Made by a program: the position numbers and the translations under genes | Shown: piece after piece, positions 17,221 through 26,371 of the stretch | Position numbering within the stretch: position 1 is the stretch's first letter | How the letters are laid out: the number at the start of each line of letters is the position of its first letter | Source: CATOSP01 sp965197545 | Lineage (GTDB): Bacteria; Chloroflexota; Dehalococcoidia; Lucifugimonadales; UBA3495 | Assembly: GCA_965197545.1 (NCBI GenBank) | Contig: CBDANJ010000007.1 | Coordinates: 1,240,001-1,304,000 of the forward strand | Direction: 5' to 3' | DNA: 64,000 bases | Notes under the pieces: generated by a model | Told to the model about the DNA's origin: nothing | Databases searched by the model: none | The model's input: the letters and a program-made list of their open reading frames with translations, nothing else

Positions 17221-18234
17221 ATGAATTTCGGTGTGTTCTACCAGATGCCGTGCGCGGCTGACCAGTCGCCAGCGGCGAGGTACCAGGACACCATTGCCCA
17301 GGTGCAGTTGGCGGACGAGTTGGGCTTTGACTCCGCCTGGCTGGCCGAGTTGCACTTCAACCCCCGATTCTCCGTGATGCCCGCTCCGCTGATGGTCGGC
17401 TCCGCCATCGCGCAGACCACCAGCAGGATAAAGATCGGCACCGCCGTACATTTGATGCCCCTTCACCACCCCATACGGCTTGCGGAAGAGGCGGCAGCCC
17501 TGGACGTTCTCTCGGGGGGCCGGTCAATTTTCGGGATTGGCCGAGGCTCCATCCCGACTCATTTCGAAGGCTACGGCATCGACCGTGAAGAGGCCCGCGA
17601 GCGGTTCCTGGAAGGGTTGGAGATCGTGTTGGGAATGTGGACCACCGACAATTTCTCTCACCAAGGCCGGTATTACGAGGCTGACGACTTGACCCTTGCC
17701 CCCAAGCCCCTTCAGGAACCCCATCCGCCGGTATACATCGCGGCCAACAGCCCCGACACCTTTGGTATGGTGGGGAGTCTAGGTCACAACATTCTGGTGG
17801 CTCCCACCATCGTCACAACCCAGGGCGCGATTGATGGGCTGGCATCTTACCGGAAGGAATTGACCGAAGCTGGGCATGACGAGTCCAAGCTGAACGTCAA
17901 CGTTACCGTGCATGTCAACGTCGCCCAGACCGAGTCCGAAGCCCGTAAGGGATTCGAGAGGACTATTAACAACTACATCGGGACGCTAAGGGACATGGGA
18001 AGTTCGGCGCGAGGGTCGTCTCGCGCTCAATCACTGGACTACGAAACGGTCCAGGACGAATTCGCCGCCGTAGGAACTCCAGACCAGGTGGTGGAAAAAC
18101 TGCTCCGGTTCAAATCGGTCTATCGTCCGCAGGGTTTCATCTGTTGGTTCAACACCGGTGGGCTACTCGCACACACCGAGGTCGAGTCCTCCATGCGTCT
18201 CTTCGCCAGCGACGTGATGCCCCGGCTCGATTAA
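17221..18234 (+). CDS. LLM-class flavin-dependent oxidoreductase
   Basis: The 337-residue bacterial-luciferase-like monooxygenase begins at ATG 17221 (MNFGVFYQMPC), with AGGAGA nine bases upstream. The family pattern is clear: AQVQLADELGFDSAWLAELHF (about 28-48), IKIGTAVHLMPLHHPIRLAEEAA, GRSIFGIGRGSIPTHFEGYGI, a substrate-loop segment FSHQGRYYEADDLTLAPKPLQ, and PPVYIAANSPDTF. These enzymes use FMNH2 or F420 to oxidise organic compounds; expansions are frequent in SAR202-type genomes. It follows the carboxyltransferase gene by 72 bases, possibly in one unit. Confidence 0.92.
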   Translation: MNFGVFYQMPCAADQSPAARYQDTIAQVQLADELGFDSAWLAELHFNPRFSVMPAPLMVGSAIAQTTSRIKIGTAVHLMPLHHPIRLAEEAAALDVLSGGRSIFGIGRGSIPTHFEGYGIDREEARERFLEGLEIVLGMWTTDNFSHQGRYYEADDLTLAPKPLQEPHPPVYIAANSPDTFGMVGSLGHNILVAPTIVTTQGAIDGLASYRKELTEAGHDESKLNVNVTVHVNVAQTESEARKGFERTINNYIGTLRDMGSSARGSSRAQSLDYETVQDEFAAVGTPDQVVEKLLRFKSVYRPQGFICWFNTGGLLAHTEVESSMRLFASDVMPRLD

Positions 18235-18290
18235 CCCTTCGCCCTCACACTGGTCCATTCCAACCGCTAAAGGGCCACAGGTCACGCGAT

Positions 18291-19616
18291 ATGGCCTCCT
18301 CAGATTCGCTATTTGAACACCAACGGCAGCAGCAGGCAGCCAGAGACGCGCCTCTGGCCGACCGGATGCGCCCTCGCAGCTTTGAAGAGTTCGTGGGACA
18401 AGAACACGTCATAGGCGATGGGCGCGTATTGCGCCGGGCGATTGCGGCTGGGAAGCCGCCCTCCTTCATCCTATGGGGTCCTCCGGGAACGGGCAAGACC
18501 ACGCTTGCCCGCCTGGTATCCGGTGAGACGGAGGCATCATTCGAGCCCGTGAGCGCGGTCACCGCAGGCGTGGCGGACCTGCGCCGCATCATCTCCGAGG
18601 CCAGAGACCGGCAGGGCATGTACCAACGGGCCACCATTCTGTTCGTCGACGAAATCCACCGGTTCAACAAGGCCCAGCAGGATGTGATACTGCCCCACGT
18701 GGAAGACGGCACGGTTACGTTCATCGGCGCGACCACCGAAAACCCGTCCTTCGAAGTGAACGCGCCGCTGCTCTCAAGGTGCCGGGTCTTTGCCCTGGAA
18801 TCGCTGAGGGCGGAGGAAGTGGAATCGATCGTCCAGCGCGCGTTGACTGCCAAGGAACGCGGGCTGGGAGACTTGGAACTGAAGATTGACCCTGGGGCCC
18901 TGGAACACCTGGTCAACATCGCCAACGGGGACGCAAGGGTGGCTCTGAATGCCCTGGAGACCGCCGCGTTCGCCACTGCTTCCGCAAAAGTAACCGTCAT
19001 AGACCTGGCCACCATTTCCGACGCGCTCCAGCGGCGTTCACAGTTGTACGACAAGGCGGGAGAGGGCCACTACGATACAATCTCCGCGTTCATCAAATCG
19101 GTGCGAGGCTCATCCCCGGACGGCGCGCTCTACTGGCTGGCCCGGATGATCGAGGCCGGAGAGGACCCCCTGTTTATCACCCGGCGTCTTGTGGTTCTGG
19201 CCGCCGAGGATATCGGGTTGGCACAACCCCAGGCGTTGTCGGTTGCGATGGCGGCACAACAGGCGGTCCATTTTCTAGGTATGCCCGAGGCCCGGATCCC
19301 GCTGGCTGAGGCCACTGTCTACTTGGCCACCGCCCCCAAGAGCAATTCTGCCTACCTGGGGATCGAAAGGGCTCTCGCGGACGTGAGACAACAGTCAAAC
19401 CCGCCTGTCCCTTTGCACCTCCGCAACGCCGTCACCGGCCTGATGCGCCAGATGGGGTATGGCAAGGACTACAGATACTCTCACGACTATGAAGGCCACT
19501 TCGTCGACCAGGAATATCTACCGCCGTCGCTAAAGGGCCGCCGGTACTACGAGCCGGGCGAAGAGGGGTCGGAGCGGGAGATAGCGGAACGGGTGAAAGA
19601 GTGGTGGGGTCGTTAG
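18291..19616 (+). CDS. rarA: Replication-associated recombination protein A (MgsA)
   Basis: ATG 18291 (MASSDSLFEHQRQQQ) is the start; 441 residues. It is an AAA+ ATPase that works at stalled replication forks with SSB. Walker A is ILWGPPGTGKTTLARLVSG (about 60-78), Walker B ILFVDEIHRFNKAQQD, sensor 1 FIGATTENPSFEVN and the Arg-finger region LLSRCRVFAL; the C-terminal tetramerisation/MgsA domain contains MIEAGEDPLFITRRLVVLAAEDIGLAQP and a YKYSHDYEGHF-like segment (here YRYSHDYEGHFVDQEYLP). Complete and normal in length. Confidence 0.97.
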   Translation: MASSDSLFEHQRQQQAARDAPLADRMRPRSFEEFVGQEHVIGDGRVLRRAIAAGKPPSFILWGPPGTGKTTLARLVSGETEASFEPVSAVTAGVADLRRIISEARDRQGMYQRATILFVDEIHRFNKAQQDVILPHVEDGTVTFIGATTENPSFEVNAPLLSRCRVFALESLRAEEVESIVQRALTAKERGLGDLELKIDPGALEHLVNIANGDARVALNALETAAFATASAKVTVIDLATISDALQRRSQLYDKAGEGHYDTISAFIKSVRGSSPDGALYWLARMIEAGEDPLFITRRLVVLAAEDIGLAQPQALSVAMAAQQAVHFLGMPEARIPLAEATVYLATAPKSNSAYLGIERALADVRQQSNPPVPLHLRNAVTGLMRQMGYGKDYRYSHDYEGHFVDQEYLPPSLKGRRYYEPGEEGSEREIAERVKEWWGR

Positions 19617-19655
19617 GACTTGGAAACGAAGGTTAAATGTCATACAGTGGAAGAC

Positions 19656-20012
19656 ATGACTAAAGCAGCAACGCAAATTCCAGTCGTCTGGAGGACTGAT
19701 GACACCGTGGCCGAGCGGCTGCTTGGAGACGCTGGGCGGCCTCTACTTGATCGGATACTGGACCTAACCCGGCAAGTTGCGGCCAAACGCGGGTGGCCGC
19801 TAAAGGAGATTAAAGTCGAGAGTTACCAGGACCCTGAAGCCGACTGGGAATACATGCTGCTGACCCTGGATTTCGACTGCGGACGGCCCAAGGCGAAGAG
19901 ACTCTGGCTCAATTATCTGAAGGTTGTCTGGGACATGCGGCAGGAAATGGACGGTCCAGCAAAGTCCATCTTGGCCAGCAAGTTCTATTATGACTTCGAG
20001 AGCGACCCGTAG
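19656..20012 (+). CDS. Hypothetical protein paired with HEPN gene
   Basis: I do not recognise a family. ATG 19656 (MTKAATQIPVVWRTDD) is preferred over an upstream TTG because GGAAG lies just before it. The 118-residue product is mixed alpha/beta, with a region like a small substrate-recognition or antitoxin-type domain (EIKVESYQDPEADWEYMLLTLDF). Its last 23 bases overlap the start of the HEPN gene, so the two were translated together. HEPN RNase toxins usually have a small partner encoded in just this way, making an antitoxin or adaptor role plausible but unproven. Confidence 0.6.
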   Translation: MTKAATQIPVVWRTDDTVAERLLGDAGRPLLDRILDLTRQVAAKRGWPLKEIKVESYQDPEADWEYMLLTLDFDCGRPKAKRLWLNYLKVVWDMRQEMDGPAKSILASKFYYDFESDP

Positions 20013-20504
20013 CTTTGAACCAATCCAGCCTTCAGCGTACCTGGTTTTGGCCGTACAACTGGCTGAAATGCCTGATGCGGCGGCACGGCGTTCTGCCGTA
20101 GACCGGGCCTATTACGCTGCCTTCCTGACAGTCCGTGAAGGGTTGGTCAACAAGGGCTACGCGAGCTTTCCCGAAAGACCGGAAGCCCACCGACGTGTTG
20201 CAGAAGCGTTAAATGCGCTGACCGAAGACAGGGGGCAAAGGCTGGTGGTCCTAAGAGCCTGTTTACAATCTCTTCAGGATTAGCACCGCGAAGGCGAGAA
20301 CCACCATTTGCAGGCTGGTATTGAGCTTTCCCTCGCAGTTCTTCCATAGTCGGCGGCACTTCTCCAGCCAGGCGAAAGACCGCTCCACCACCCAGCGTTT
20401 CGGCAGCACCACGAAAGTGTGTGCTTCATTGCGTTTCACCACTTCCACCGAGGCTCCCAGCAGGTTCTGCACCGTTGCGGCGAAGGGCTTCCCGGTGTAG
20501 CCCC

Positions 20505-21845
20505 CTGACAAGGGTATGTAAGGGCTGAAATGGTCTGAAAACTTGGAAAGCGCACGGGATTCCGGCATCTTGGCAGCAGTCACGAAACCAGGTGCTGGAG
20601 GTGTCCCATGCGCCTTCCACGGGAATGCTATCAGATGCAGCAGGTCATTGAAACGCATTTACCTCACCTCTCCCGGCCACAGTTGACCGGCCTGGCGCTG
20701 TGGGTCTGCGGGGCTATTTTCGCTGGCAGCGCCTGCCAGAACGCCGTAGCCTCGGCCCTCTCCGCCAAGGGCAACTGGAACAGCCTGCGCCAGTACCTCC
20801 GGGAGTGGCTCTACGACGGCAGCGACCGGGCCCGTCCCTGCCAGACCGAACTGGACGTTACTCTCTGCTTCGCGCCCCTGCTCCGCTGGGTCCTCTCCTG
20901 GTGGCTCTCCAGCCGCTTGGCCCTGGCCATAGATCCCACGCTGAAAGGGGACCAGATCACCGCCATCGTCATCAGCGTCGTCTACCGTAGCTGCGCCATC
21001 CCCGTGGCCTGGCGCATCCACAAGGCCACCCAGAAAGGCTCCTGGATGGACCCCACGGTGGAACTGCTCAAGGAACTGGCCCCAGCGGTTCCCAGGGATA
21101 TGACCGTCATCGTGCTCTGCGACCGGGGCATATCCAGTCCCAAATTGTGGAAGCAGATACGCTCCCAAGGCTGGCATCCCTGTATGCGCTACCGGAAGAA
21201 CATCACTTTCTGCGCCGATGGTGGACGCCGGTTGCCCGCCCAGCGCTTCTTGTGCCGTCCCGATACCGCCTGGATTGGCCGCGGCACCGCCTTCAGCACT
21301 CCCAAGGCCAAACGCCGCTGCACTCTCCTGGTGGTCTGGTACGCCGAGCAGGAAGAACCCTGGATCATCCTCACCGACCTGCCGCCGGAGGACGCCGGAC
21401 CCAGCTGGTACGCCCTGCGCTTCTGGATCGAACTGGGCTTCAAGGTCATCAAGAGCCTGGGCTGGAAGTGGGACAAGACCCGCCGCTCCGACCCGGCCCG
21501 CATCTCCCGCCACTGGCTGGTGCTGTCGGTGGCCACCCTGCTGGCCCTGGCCTACGGCACCCGGGTGGAAGACGCCTATGACCGCAGAATCGCCCCGGGC
21601 AACCTGCGCACACCGCCCCAGGCCCCAGCTCCGATACATCGCAACTACATCGCAACCCCTGGCGCCGGACGGGCCGCACCGTCAGCGTAACCCGACATGG
21701 CATCGACTGGCTCAGACGGCTGCTCCTCCAAGGTCGGCTCTGGAGCCGCGTCTGGCTGCTGCCTGAACCCTGGCCAGAACCCAAGCCCAACCTGGAGATT
21801 ACTCGCCATGTCCCATCGTAAAAACCCCTTACATACCCTTGTCAG
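20505..21845. mobile_element. Intact IS4-like element inside IS5 copy
   Basis: This 1341-bp element has perfect 20-bp inverted ends (CTGACAAGGGTATGTAAGGG) and a perfect 12-bp target duplication, CGGTGTAGCCCC, at 20493-20504 and 21846-21857. A 9-13-bp duplication is usual in the IS4 family. One long transposase frame is present. The lack of any mismatch in ends or duplication indicates a very recent insertion. Confidence 0.93.
20635..21690 (+). CDS. IS4-like DDE transposase
   Basis: Start taken as ATG 20635 (MQQVIETHLPHLSRPQL); an in-frame ATG at 20608 adds nine residues. The 351-residue product has a DDE layout: LAIDPTLKGDQITAIVISVV (first Asp), TVIVLCDRGISSPKLWKQI (second Asp) and WYALRFWIELGFKVIKSLGW (Glu), followed by KWDKTRRSDPARISRHWLVL. 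The insertion of beta strands between the second Asp and Glu is typical of the IS4-type fold. The C-terminal 30 residues are Pro/Ala-rich. It seems intact and may be active. Confidence 0.88.
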   Translation: MQQVIETHLPHLSRPQLTGLALWVCGAIFAGSACQNAVASALSAKGNWNSLRQYLREWLYDGSDRARPCQTELDVTLCFAPLLRWVLSWWLSSRLALAIDPTLKGDQITAIVISVVYRSCAIPVAWRIHKATQKGSWMDPTVELLKELAPAVPRDMTVIVLCDRGISSPKLWKQIRSQGWHPCMRYRKNITFCADGGRRLPAQRFLCRPDTAWIGRGTAFSTPKAKRRCTLLVVWYAEQEEPWIILTDLPPEDAGPSWYALRFWIELGFKVIKSLGWKWDKTRRSDPARISRHWLVLSVATLLALAYGTRVEDAYDRRIAPGNLRTPPQAPAPIHRNYIATPGAGRAAPSA

Positions 21846-23579
21846 CGGTGTAGCCCCCGTCGGCCATCACATTCTGCACCCGGCTCAGGTCGGCCCGGCT
21901 TTGTTCAAACATTGCCAAAGCCCCAGCCCGGTCGGCAACGTCAGCGGTGGTCACGTGAATCGCATGGGGCAACCCCTGGCTGTCCACCGCGACATGGCGC
22001 TTGATCCCGGACACCTTCTTGCCCGCGTCATAGCCCTTGTTCCCGGCGCTGTCGGTGTTCTTGACGCTCTGGGAGTCCACGATGCAGAAGCTGGTCTGCT
22101 CGCTCCGTCCATTCCCCCGTTTCCACGAGGGCGGGCCGCGCCAACCGATTTTTTTTAAGACCTGCTCCAGAATGGACTCTTCCTGCGGGCCGGGCCGCTC
22201 ACTCCATTGCCGGAAATACTTGTAGCAGGTACGCCAGTCGGGGAAGTCCGCCGGGAGCATCCGCCACTGGCAACCGCTTTTCAGCAAGTAGAGCACCCCG
22301 CAGAAAACATCATACAAGTCCACGGTGCGGGGCTTGGTTCGTCGTCGGGCCAATTCCAACGTGGGAAGAATCCGGGCGAATTGCTCCCGGCTGATGTCGC
22401 TGGGATAGGAATGAGACATGATTACCTCGCCTTGGTAATAGCCTCAACTTAACATATCCCAGAGATCGTAGACAGGCTCTTATACTACAGTTGCAGATGG
22501 AAAACGGCTAGAATTGGGGCAATCAACGGGTGGTGAGGTGAGGCTGTGGCAGTGCATGGGGATGAGGTGGCAGAGGTCGCCCGGTGGGCTGAGGGTATCG
22601 ACCGGGTACACGAGTGCATTGCGGGAAGGTTCCGGCGTCCCGAACCACGTCGGCGGTCGCTGGACTATCTGAAAGGGCTGCTCAGTCCGGTGGAGCGCAA
22701 GAACGGCTGGCAACTGGCGGAGCAGGCCGGGGACGCCACACCCTATGGGGTGCAGCATCTGCTGTCAACCTACATCTGGGACGCGGACCTGGTTCGCGAT
22801 GATCTCAGGGACTACGTGGTGGAGCACTTGGGCGACGCCAACGGGGTGTTGGTGGTGGATGAAACCGGGTTTCTCAAGAAGGGGAACAAGTCCGCAGGGG
22901 TGCAGCGTCAGTACAGCGGCACGGCGGGACGGCGGGACGGATCGAGAACTGCCAGATTGGGGTATTCTTGACCTACGCTACTGCCAAGGGGAGGACCCTG
23001 CTGGACCGGGAGCTTTACCTGCCCCAGGTGTGGGCCGATGACCAGGAACGTAGGGAGGAGGCTGGTGTGCCGGAGAAAGTGGCGTTCCGTACCAAGCCGC
23101 AACTGGCCCGGCGGATGCTGGAACGGGCGGTGGAGTCGGGAGTCCCCTTCGGCTGGGCCACTGGGGACGAGGTCTACGGCAATGACCGCAACTTGCGGCT
23201 GTGGCTGGAGCGGCGAGACATTCCCCACGTGCTGGCCATCAAGAGCAATGAGAAGTTGTGGGCTTGGACGGACAAGGGTCCGCGCCAGGTGCGGGCTGAC
23301 CGGCTGGCGTCTGGGGTTGAAGAGTCGGGCTGGGTCCGGCTGAGCGCCGGTGATGGGGCCAAGGGTCCTCGGGTCTACGACTGGGCCTTGGTGGATATTC
23401 GGCCCCTGAGGGAACCTGGCAAGGGGTGCTGGCTGCTGGCCCGGCGCAGCGTGGCCAAGCCCGAGGAACTGGCCTACTACGTGTGCTACGGCCCGGCGGG
23501 AACAACCCTGGAGGAACTGGTGCGGGTGGCCGGGACCCGGTGGGCCATTGAGGAATGCTTTGAGGAGGCCAAGGGACAG

Positions 23580-23602
23580 AGCCTGCCCCCGCGAAGGCGG
23601 GG
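23580..23602 (+). repeat. Short hairpin element, copy A (23 bp)
   Basis: Inserted between CAG (23577-23579) and G (23603) of the IS701-like transposase. Foot AGCCTG, then stem CCCCCGC / GCGGGGG closed by loop GAAG; the last stem G is the target base. Deleting it restores GQVGLDQ. Confidence 0.85.
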
Positions 23603-23659
23603 GTGGGACTGGACCAGTACGAGGTGCGCCGGTGGGACGGCTGGTACCGGCACATCACC

Positions 23660-23684
23660 CCCGTGTCGTGGCACGGGGCAGGCT
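23660..23684 (-). repeat. Short hairpin element, copy B (25 bp)
   Basis: Minus orientation, in the same transposase 57 bp from copy A. Read on its own strand: target CAG, foot AGCCTG, stem CCCCGTG / CACGGGG, loop CCACGA, then target G. Identical to copy D. Deleting it restores RHITLAMLAHAYL. Confidence 0.88.
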
Positions 23685-24230
23685 CTGGCGATGCTGGCCC
23701 ACGCCTACCTGGCGGTGGTACGGCATCAGGCATCGTCGCAGGGACGTCTGGGAGAAAAGGGGGCTGCCCCAGTTTGGACGAAAGGCTGATACCGCTGACG
23801 GTGCCCGAGGTTCGGCGGTTACTCTACCGGCTGATATGGAGACACCACCCTACGGACGAATCAGTGCTGCGGTGGTCCCAGTGGAGACGGCGGCACCAAG
23901 CAACGGCCCGGCGTTGTCATTACCGACGCCGCCTGAAACTCCTCACCACATATCTGCAACTGTAGTACTAAGACGAGCGCGGAACCGCCTCACTTATCAA
24001 ACGGGCCAGCATACGCTTCCCCGCGGCCAGTCTCTTCGAGAACTGCTGGATTCGGCTCGCATCGTGATAGAAGCGGTACGAGCCTTGCCAGCTCGAACCG
24101 GATGAAAGAATAGTGGGGGGTGAGCGGGACGGTGATAATCCATCCGAGACATCGAAAACCCCAATGTGATAGCTGATGAAACGTCTCATCGCAGGGTATG
24201 AGTTTGCGAAGGTAGGGCGCATACAGCTAG

Positions 24231-26113
24231 AAATCTGGCCGGAAAGTGGCGGTAGCCGGGCAATTGGCTATACTTGGGGTCAACAAGCATAGCGAGGGCT
24301 GAGAATGCTGGGAGAGCGTTCGGACCAGAGAGGGTTCTGGGAAGCGGATCGGTTGTATCTGGACCATGTGGGGCGGGAAAGCTTCTACGGTCTTCTGGCG
24401 TCGCTGCGGGGCCGGCTGTTCCGAGACGCGGATTTCGCCGAGTTCTACTGCCCCGACAACGGCCGGGACAGCGTGCCGCCCAGCCTGCTGGCGACGGCGC
24501 TGCTGTTGCAGTCCCACGACAAGGTGAGCGACGCCGAGGCCAAGGCCCGGGCCGACTTTGACCTCCGCTGGAAGAGCCTGCCCCCGGCCACGACCGGGGG
24601 TGGCGTTGGGAATTGAGGCGGAAGACCGGCCCTTCGCCAAGAGCACGCTGCAAGTGTTCCGCGCCCAGCTGATCCTGCACGGCAAGGTGCGGGAGGTGTT
24701 CGAGTCCAGTCTGAGACTGGCCCGGGAGTCGGGGTATCTGAAAGGGCGCGGGATGCGGGTGGCATTGGACACGACCAACATCCTGGGGCGGGGCGCGGTG
24801 AAGGACACCTACAACCTGTTGGCGGACGGGATCGTCAAACTGCTGCGGGCGCTGTCGCAGGTTGAGGGAATCAGCGTCGGGAAATGGGCCAAGGCCCGGG
24901 GATATGGGCGGTACCTTGCCTCCAGCATCAAGGGCGAGGCCGCCATCGACTGGAGCAACAAACGGGACCGGACGGCGCTGCTGTCCTTGATAGTAGCTGA
25001 CGCGGACCGGTTGCTGGAGTTGTCGCGGCGGGCGCAGGGGGAGTTGGCGGATGACAGCGCTGAGCGGCAGCAGATAGTGGCGGCGGCGGAGTTGCTGGGG
25101 CAGTTGCTGCTCCAGGACGTGGAGCGGGCCGATGACGGAGTGAATCTCAAGGACGGGGTGAGCCGGGACCGGATGATGTCGGTGCATGACCCGGAGATGC
25201 GCCACGGCCGCAAGAGCAGCAGTAGACGGTTTGACGGCCACAAGGCGGCGATTGTGGTGGACACCGACTCCCAGCTGATCACCGCGGTGGAGGTATTGCC
25301 CGGCAACGCTCCGGACAACCTGGGGGCGCTGGAACTGGTGGAGCAGAGCGAGGCCAACACCGGTGTGCCGGTGGAGGAAGCCATGGGCGATGCCGCTTAT
25401 GGGGACGGCGATACCAGGCAGGCCTTCGCCGATGCGGGACGCTGTTTGGTGGCCAGAGTGCCGGGAAGGCCCGACCGGAAGCACTTTCCCAAGGATGACT
25501 TTGTCATCGACCTGGCCGCGGGCAGTTGCACCTGTCCGGCGGGACAGGTTACCCACACCATCGTGCCGGCGGGAAAGCGGACGGGTCGCACGGGGCGGGT
25601 CCACCGCTTGCAGGCCTTCCAGTTCGACGGGGCCGAATGTCGGACATGTCCACTGCGGTCCCAGTGCATCGCAGCCAAGGGGAGCAGGGGGCGGCGGGTG
25701 CTGATCCATCCCCAGGAAGCCCTGCTGCAGCAGGCCCGAGCGTTGCAGCAAAGCACTCACTATGACGAATATCGAGTGCGCCGGGTGGTGGTAGAACACC
25801 GGTTGGCCCGACTGGTCCAGTTGGGCATTCGCCAGTCCCGATATTTCGGCAGGGTCAAGACCAGGTTCCAGCTGTATCTGGCTGCCACAGTAGCCAACCT
25901 GACCCTGGCGGCCGGGAAACTCGGGCGGTCGGGCCGTACCGGCGGCGGCGCAACAGGCCGCAGCGTCGTCTTCAATATTGTCCCCTTTGTTGTCGCCCAT
26001 GCTGCGGCCAATTTCTGCGAGGTCCGGCTCGGACAACTGTGGTCCGTGATTCTGCTCACATCGGCTTTACTGCCCAAATTCCCCTACCCAACCAGGACTT
26101 TCCGGCCCAGTTT
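24231..26113. mobile_element. IS1182-like element
   Basis: A 1883-bp element with imperfect ends: AAATCTGGCCGGAAAGT inward from 24231 and AAACTGGGCCGGAAAGT inward from 26113. Both sides are flanked by CTAG (24227-24230 and 26114-26117), a palindromic target seen in this family. It interrupts the GIY-YIG gene after codon 18. Confidence 0.85.
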
Positions 26114-26117
26114 CTAG
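24305..26117 (+). pseudogene. IS1182-family transposase with hairpin insertion
   Basis: Begins at ATG 24305 (MLGERSDQRGFWEADRLYLD). The N-terminal domain has SVPPSLLATALLLQSHDKVS and reaches ADFDLRWK, where a 25-bp hairpin element shifts the frame; the gene continues at 24600 with VALGIEAEDRPFAKSTLQVF. The rest is complete: VALDTTNILGRGAVKDTYNL, the DDE-region HGRKSSSRRFDGHKAAIVVD and GDAAYGDGDTRQAF, a Cys-rich segment (CTCPAGQ, ECRTCPLRSQC) and VVEHRLARLVQLGIRQSRYF with the Glu. The stop codon TAG is not part of the IS: it is formed by the flanking CTAG target. One deletion would restore about 600 residues. Confidence 0.9.
24575..24599 (+). repeat. Short hairpin element, copy C (25 bp)
   Basis: Inserted between AAG (24572-24574) and G (24600) of the IS1182-like transposase. 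Foot AGCCTG, stem CCCCCGG / CCGGGGG, loop CCACGA. Differs from copy E at one base. Deleting it joins DLRWK to VALGIE in frame. Confidence 0.9.
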
Positions 26118-26371
26118 GCAGAGATAACGAGATGCCCCAATCTCGCTATGTTAAAGCAAATCAAACCCCGCTTCACCAATATGGCAATGGGCCATTTTGT
26201 CATTTTAGTATTGCTAAAGGATGGAAGAAAGGGGGAGTTTATGTCCTCGCAGATGGAGGTAATGCGCTGTATGTTGGTGAGTGCCAAAACTCAGAGGGTG
26301 TGTGAGAAATATTGTAAACTGGTTTTGAGATAGCTTGGTGGGAGACGGGGGAGAGGCTGTACCTTTGGGGC

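Larger units (their letters stand above)
20263..22419 (-). pseudogene. IS5-family transposase interrupted by IS4-like element
   Basis: The minus-strand gene starts at 22419 (MSHSYPSDISREQFARILP). The N-terminal part has the DDE core IVDSQSVKNTDSAGNKGYDA and GIKRHVAVDSQG and reaches MADGGYT, where the inserted element supplies ADKGM and a stop. The C-terminal part resumes at about 20504 with GGYTGKPFAATVQNLLGA and carries the second half of the catalytic core, LPKRWVVERSFAWLEKCRRL, ending LILKRL. Removing 20493-21845 joins the two parts in frame into 267 residues, so the insertion is recent and the copy was intact when hit. Confidence 0.92.
20255..22479 (-). mobile_element. IS5-family element (TNA-target type), interrupted
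   Basis: Inverted ends: GAGCCTGTTTACAATCTCT inward from 20255 and GAGCCTGTCTACGATCTCT inward from 22479 (17 of 19 bases match). Flanks are TAA (20252-20254) and TTA (22480-22482), consistent with a 3-bp TNA duplication with one change. Without the IS4-like insertion and its duplicated target it would be 872 bp, a normal IS5-family size. It sits exactly at the left boundary of the IS701-like element. Confidence 0.85.
22546..23965 (+). pseudogene. IS701-family transposase, four lesions
   Basis: The gene begins at GTG 22546 (VAVHGDEVAEVARWAEG). VLVVDETGFLKKGNKSAGVQ is the first catalytic block. At 22922-22937 the 8-mer CGGCGGGA is repeated in tandem; with one copy the protein would read YSGTAGRIENCQIGVFLTYA. 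The second block, RMLERAVESGVPFGWATGDE and YGNDRNLRLWLERRDIPHVL, is intact, as is WAIEECFEEAKG. Hairpin insertions at 23580-23602 and 23660-23684 break the segment GQVGLDQYEVRRWDGWYRH and, being 48 bp together, restore frame. A further shift in an A4G5 run near 23757 is needed to reach IPLTVPEVRRLLYRLIW. The stop TAG lies in the terminal repeat. Not functional as it stands. Confidence 0.88.
22483..23967. mobile_element. IS701-like element, degenerate copy
   Basis: The ends are TACTACAGTTGCAGAT inward from 22483 and the same sequence inward from 23967. CTAA follows the right end (23968-23971) and the matching left CTAA lies at 20251-20254, beyond the later IS5 insertion; this fits the 4-bp YTAR target of the IS701 family. 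The copy carries an 8-bp tandem duplication, two short hairpin insertions and a one-base shift. Confidence 0.82.
19990..24105 (+). pseudogene. HEPN-domain protein split by 3.7 kb of nested IS
   Basis: The 5' part (19990-20254) encodes MTSRATRSFEPIQPSAY, then AVDRAYYAAFLTVREGLV, a typical HEPN first helix pair. The frame runs into the IS5 end at 20255. The 3' part (23972-24105) continues directly with RARNRLTYQTGQ and a final helix LRELLDSARIVIEAVRAL, then TGA. Both junctions carry CTAA (20251-20254 and 23968-23971). Joining across one CTAA gives an unbroken 132-residue protein with no lesions. HEPN proteins are often metal-independent RNases of toxin-antitoxin or defence systems, with an Rx4-6H-type motif; here RNRLTY occupies that helix, so the catalytic His is not obvious. 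Confidence 0.8.

Noticed and set aside
20659..21639. 326-codon minus-strand frame opposite the IS4-like transposase
   Set aside because: Low-complexity Gly/Ala/Gln-rich shadow of the plus-strand transposase.
24186..26036. Very long minus-strand open frame (616 codons) opposite the IS1182-like transposase
   Set aside because: It is a shadow of the GC-rich plus-strand gene, Pro/Gln/His-rich without any domain pattern, and spans the hairpin insertion only by chance.
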